A stretch of 64,000 nucleotides of DNA. It comes from Roseovarius sp. (GTDB lineage Bacteria; Pseudomonadota; Alphaproteobacteria; Rhodobacterales; Rhodobacteraceae). Below are positions 60,887-64,000 of the stretch, in pieces. The stretch spans positions 124,001 through 188,000 of the forward strand of contig JAOSKR010000004.1 of assembly GCA_027493545.1 (NCBI GenBank). The letters are read 5' to 3'. Below the pieces are notes generated by a model, which was given only the letters and a program-made list of their open reading frames with translations, did no database searches and was not told the DNA's origin. The position numbers and the translations under genes are program-made. Position 1 is the stretch's first letter; every line of letters starts with the position of its first letter.

Positions 60887-60996
60887 GCATCCGCTTTACG
60901 CGCAACTCCGGGCCTTGGCGAGAGCGATTGTGCCGGCGCCCTGCGCGCCTCGATTTCATCTTGCTCCAAGTACTCCCGCCGGAGGCGGCCCGGGGC

Positions 60997-63195
60997 TCAG
61001 AAAAAGCTCTGCGGGTCGATGTCGACGCTGAGGCGGAACCGGGACGAGCCGCGCACCGGCGCGATCCATTCCGCGATCGGGCCCTGCAGCGCCACCCCCT
61101 TGGGCGCCTTGACCAGCAGCCGCACGCGGTGGCGCCCGCGCACCCGCGCGATGGGCGCAGGCGCAGGGCCGTAGACCCGCGCGCCCGCCGACGTCAGCGG
61201 CGCGGCGTTGCGGGCGAGCCGGGTGCCGATGTCGAAGGCTTCCTGCAGGTCCGGCGACGACAGCACGATGCCGGCCAGACGCCCGTAGGGCGGCACGCCC
61301 GCGCGCCGGCGTTCCTCGGCTTCGGTCCTCCAGAACCCCTCTTCGTCGCCCGAGAGAATCGCGCGGATCACGGGATGTTCGGGCTGGTGGGTCTGCACCA
61401 GCGCGGTGCCGGGTTTCTCGCCGCGCCCGGCGCGCCCGGCGACCTGGCGGATGAGCTGAAAGCTGCGCTCGGCGGCGCGCAGGTCCGACCCCTGCAGCCC
61501 CAGATCGGCGTCGATCACGCCGACCAGCGTGAGGTTCGGGAAATTGTGCCCTTTGGCCACCAGCTGAGTGCCGATGACGATGTCGGCGCCGCCCGCCGCG
61601 ATCCCGGCGATCTGCTCCTTGAGCGCGCGGGCCGAACCGAAGAGGTCCGACGACAGCGCCACCACCCGCGCCTCCGGGAAAAGCGCCGCCGCCTCGTCGG
61701 CCAGCCGCTCAACCCCGGGGCCCACCGCCGCCAGCCGGCCTTCGGCGCCGCAGGCCGGGCAGGCCGGCGGGATCGGCACGCTCTCGCCGCACTGATGGCA
61801 CATCAGGCGGTTCAGGAACCGGTGCTCGACCATCCGCGCGTCGCAGTGCGCGCAACCGATCTGGTGGCCGCAGGCGCGGCAGACGGTGACCGGCGCATAG
61901 CCGCGCCGGTTGAGGAAAAGGAGCGACTGCTCGCCCAAGGCCAGCCGCGCCCGGATCGCCGATTGCAGGGAAGGCGAAATCCACCGCCCCGGCGGCAGCG
62001 TCTCGGTGCGCATGTCGATGGCGCACATCTCGGGCAGCAGCGCGGCGCCGACGCGGGCGACGAGATCGAGGCGCGCGTACTTGCCGGCCTCGGCGTTGGC
62101 CCAGCTTTCGAGGCTCGGCGTGGCCGAGGCCAGCACCACCTGCGCGCCGCAGAGGCTGGCCCTCAGCACCGCCATGTCGCGGGCATTGTAAAGGACCCCG
62201 TCCTCCTGCTTGTAGGCGCTGTCGTGCTCTTCGTCGACGACGATCAGGCCAAGGTCGCGAAACGGCAGGAAGAGCGCCGAGCGCGCACCCACCACCACCT
62301 GACACCCGCCCTGCCCGGCCATCTTCCACAGCCGCCGCCGCTCGGTCATGGTGACGCCCGAATGCCACTCGGGCACGCGCGTCCCGAATCGCGCCTCGAT
62401 GCGGGCAGTGAACTCGGCGGTCAGCGCGATCTCGGGCAGGAGCACCAGCGCCTGCCGCCCGCGCGCCAGCGTCTCGGCCACCGCCTCGAGATAGACCTCG
62501 GTCTTGCCCGACCCGGTGACCCCGCGCAAGAGCGTGGTGCCGTAGGCACGCGTCCGCACCGCCGCGCGCAGGGCCTCTGCCGCGGCGCGCTGATCGTCGG
62601 TCAGCGCAATTCCGGCGCTCTCGGGATCGAGGCGCGGATAGGCGATGTCGCGCGGCGTGTCCTCCTCGCTGAGCGCGCTCTCCCTGACCAGCCCCTTGAC
62701 CACCGAGGCCGAAACCCCGGCCTCGTCGCAAAGCTCGCGCAGGGTGACGCCCAGCCCGCCAAAGGCCGCCGCCGCCGCCAGCACCCGCCGGCGGGCATCG
62801 GTCATCCGCGCCGGCTGCCCGTCGCCGGGACGGTAGAGCTTGCGCATCGAGGGCGGATCGCCCAGGCCCGGCGCGCGGGTGGCGAGCCGCAGCATCGCCG
62901 AAAGCGGCGTCAGCGTATAGGCGCCGGCGCGGGTCAGGAACGCCTGCATCTCCTCGCGCATCGGCGCGAGATCGAGCACCCGGTTGACGGCCCGCAGTCT
63001 TGCCGCGTCGAAATCGCCCTCGCCCGCCCCCCAGACCACGCCCAGCACCTTGCGGGGCCCCAGCGGCACCTCGACGAAGGCGCCGTCCTGGCAGCCGCCC
63101 TCTGGCGCGAGGTAGTCGAGCACCCGGCCCGGCGGCTGCGCCGTCAGAACGCCCACGCGTTCGCCTTCGGCGAAAAATCCGGGAGCCTTGGCCAA
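60997..63195 (-). CDS. priA: Primosomal replication restart helicase PriA
   Basis: Replication restart helicase, 732 aa. N-terminal DNA-binding part (VLDYLAPEGGCQDGAFVEVP). Walker A GVTGSGKTEVYLEAV, DEEH box VVDEEHDSAYKQEDG, and SATPSLESWANAEAGKY. Zinc-binding Cys pairs: VCRACGHQIGCAHCDARM, LMCHQCGESVPIPPACPACG. C-terminal helicase motif VAGRAGRGEKPGTALVQTHQ. No frame breaks. Confidence 0.96.
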   Translation of the reverse strand: MAKAPGFFAEGERVGVLTAQPPGRVLDYLAPEGGCQDGAFVEVPLGPRKVLGVVWGAGEGDFDAARLRAVNRVLDLAPMREEMQAFLTRAGAYTLTPLSAMLRLATRAPGLGDPPSMRKLYRPGDGQPARMTDARRRVLAAAAAFGGLGVTLRELCDEAGVSASVVKGLVRESALSEEDTPRDIAYPRLDPESAGIALTDDQRAAAEALRAAVRTRAYGTTLLRGVTGSGKTEVYLEAVAETLARGRQALVLLPEIALTAEFTARIEARFGTRVPEWHSGVTMTERRRLWKMAGQGGCQVVVGARSALFLPFRDLGLIVVDEEHDSAYKQEDGVLYNARDMAVLRASLCGAQVVLASATPSLESWANAEAGKYARLDLVARVGAALLPEMCAIDMRTETLPPGRWISPSLQSAIRARLALGEQSLLFLNRRGYAPVTVCRACGHQIGCAHCDARMVEHRFLNRLMCHQCGESVPIPPACPACGAEGRLAAVGPGVERLADEAAALFPEARVVALSSDLFGSARALKEQIAGIAAGGADIVIGTQLVAKGHNFPNLTLVGVIDADLGLQGSDLRAAERSFQLIRQVAGRAGRGEKPGTALVQTHQPEHPVIRAILSGDEEGFWRTEAEERRRAGVPPYGRLAGIVLSSPDLQEAFDIGTRLARNAAPLTSAGARVYGPAPAPIARVRGRHRVRLLVKAPKGVALQGPIAEWIAPVRGSSRFRLSVDIDPQSFF

Positions 63196-63282
63196 GCGAC
63201 ACTCCTTTCAAGGGTTTCGGCGGGGTTCCCCATGAGGTAAATGCAAAGCGCCAAAACCCCAAGCCGCCAGAAAGGCCATGCG

Positions 63283-63936
63283 ATGAAGTTTTTCGTAGAT
63301 ACCGCCGATGTCGCCGCCATCGCCGAGCTGAACGATCTCGGCATGGTCGACGGAGTGACCACCAATCCCTCGCTGATCATGAAATCGGGGCGCGACATCA
63401 CCGAGGTGACGAAAGAGATCGCCGCGATGATCGACGGCCCGGTCAGCGCCGAGGTGGTCGCGCTCGACCTCGGCCGCGATGGTCGCCGAGGGCCGCAAGC
63501 TGGCGCAGATCGCGCCCAACATCGCCATCAAGGTGCCGCTCACCGGGACGGGCTCAAGGCCTGCCGGCAGCTTTCGTCCGAGGGCTACATGGTCAACGTG
63601 ACGCTCTGCTTTTCGGCCAATCAGGCGCTCTTGGCGGCCAAGGCGGGGGCGAGCTTCATCAGCCCCTTCATCGGCCGTCTCGACGACATCAACCTCGACG
63701 GCATGCAGGTCATCGCCGATATCCGCCAGATCTACGACAACTACGATTTCGATACCGAAATCCTGGCCGCCTCGATCCGCTCGGTCAACCACGCCTCCGA
63801 GGCTGCGCGCATCGGCGCCGACATCATGACCGCACCCCCGGACGTGATCCGCAAGATGGCCGAACATCCGCTGACCGATCGCGGGCTCGAGACGTTCCTG
63901 AAGGACTGGGAGAAGACGGGGCAGAAAATCCTCTGA
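63283..63936 (+). CDS. Transaldolase / fructose-6-phosphate aldolase family, two masked frame breaks
   Basis: Class I aldolase of the short transaldolase (TalC/Fsa) family, 217 aa, normal size. N-terminus [20 protein letters not shown] and [15 protein letters not shown]-terminal [49 protein letters not shown]. Residues about 63-87 are out of frame: one extra base at 63468-63469 and one missing at about 63543-63547 cancel each other. Repaired: [19 protein letters not shown] then [14 protein letters not shown], which restores the Schiff-base Lys (KVPLT). Divergent from priA. Sugar phosphate substrate not decidable from sequence. Confidence 0.92.
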   Translation: MKFFVDTADVAAIAELNDLGMVDGVTTNPSLIMKSGRDITEVTKEIAAMIDGPVSAEVVALDLGRDGRRGPQAGADRAQHRHQGAAHRDGLKACRQLSSEGYMVNVTLCFSANQALLAAKAGASFISPFIGRLDDINLDGMQVIADIRQIYDNYDFDTEILAASIRSVNHASEAARIGADIMTAPPDVIRKMAEHPLTDRGLETFLKDWEKTGQKIL

Positions 63937-63943
63937 CCTTCCG

Positions 63944-63962
63944 CCCCGGGCGCGTCCCGGGG
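63944..63962 (+). terminator. Probable terminator hairpin after the transaldolase-like gene
   Basis: Stem CCCCGGG / CCCGGGG (7 bp) with a 5-base loop, followed by TTCTGTT. It starts 8 bases after the stop. Short but well placed. Confidence 0.5.
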
Positions 63963-64000
63963 TTCTGTTGCCCGAAAACGGGGCGCGGGTGGGACGCGAG

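Overview
The window is a chromosomal segment of a GC-rich alphaproteobacterium. Its gene content and order look like Rhodobacterales/Paracoccaceae: a pgsA-moaD-moaE unit, a fused NarK1-NarK2 transporter with narGHJI and a cysteine-free NarR-like regulator, a tol-pal cluster followed by tilS and ftsH, leuS-lptE-holA, and ruvCAB. This assignment is inferred from gene families and synteny; no marker rRNA is present. No tRNA, rRNA, CRISPR array, insertion sequence or prophage was recognised.

Layout. 0-4.2 kb: the 5' end of a TIGR01244-type protein, a large fused 5-oxoprolinase/hydantoinase (HyuA+HyuB) and a small coiled-coil protein. 4.2-5.5 kb: molybdopterin synthase (moaE, moaD) and pgsA. 5.7-9 kb: a branched-chain amino acid type ABC transporter (livF, G, M, H) with no binding protein. 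9-10 kb: a cation diffusion facilitator. 10.1-23.9 kb: the nitrate respiration block, read right to left as narK, narG, narH, narJ, narI, a PpiC-type isomerase, a hemerythrin-like protein, moeA and a DUF2478 protein. A divergent Crp/Fnr regulator lies upstream, and the shared intergenic region holds two FNR-type boxes. 24-27 kb: an isolated hisA and a degenerate EF-G paralogue. 27-31.4 kb: modABC with a BT1-type (folate/pterin) transporter as probable first gene. 31.4-43.4 kb: a methyltransferase, DUF952, pyrD, ArsC-like, holA, lptE, leuS, a glycosyltransferase, a DUF3576 lipoprotein, yggS, a PEBP-like secreted protein, an L,D-transpeptidase and tam. 43.4-54.2 kb: ftsH, tilS, cpoB, pal, tolB, tolA, tolR and tolQ, then an atypical response regulator, a peroxiredoxin on the opposite strand, and ybgC. 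54.4-64 kb: mscL, thpR, ruvBAC, DUF1127, a small membrane protein, prmA, an MFS transporter, priA and a transaldolase-like enzyme.

How the genes work together. Much of the first 32 kb serves molybdenum enzymes. modABC imports molybdate, moaD/moaE build molybdopterin, moeA inserts Mo, and narJ matures narG. NarGHI then reduces nitrate that enters through NarK. The regulator and FNR boxes suggest induction under low oxygen and nitrate. The right half is mainly envelope (tol-pal, lptE, mscL, L,D-transpeptidase) and genome maintenance (ruv, priA, holA).

Sequence quality. At least 32 single-base frame breaks were found in 21 genes, mostly in or beside short homopolymer or GC runs. Many are in genes that should be essential (ftsH, tilS, lptE). 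Restoring one base at each break gives full-length proteins of normal size. In narK, the response regulator and the terminal transaldolase-like gene, two breaks cancel out, so the open frame looks intact but carries a scrambled internal stretch. The simplest reading is uncorrected indels in a long-read assembly, not gene decay. Coordinates below span the whole repaired gene. No clearly new biological system is proven here. The best leads are the nar accessory genes (PpiC, hemerythrin, DUF2478), the BT1-modABC linkage, a response regulator that has lost its phosphorylation residues, and an EF-G paralogue without a normal GTPase centre.
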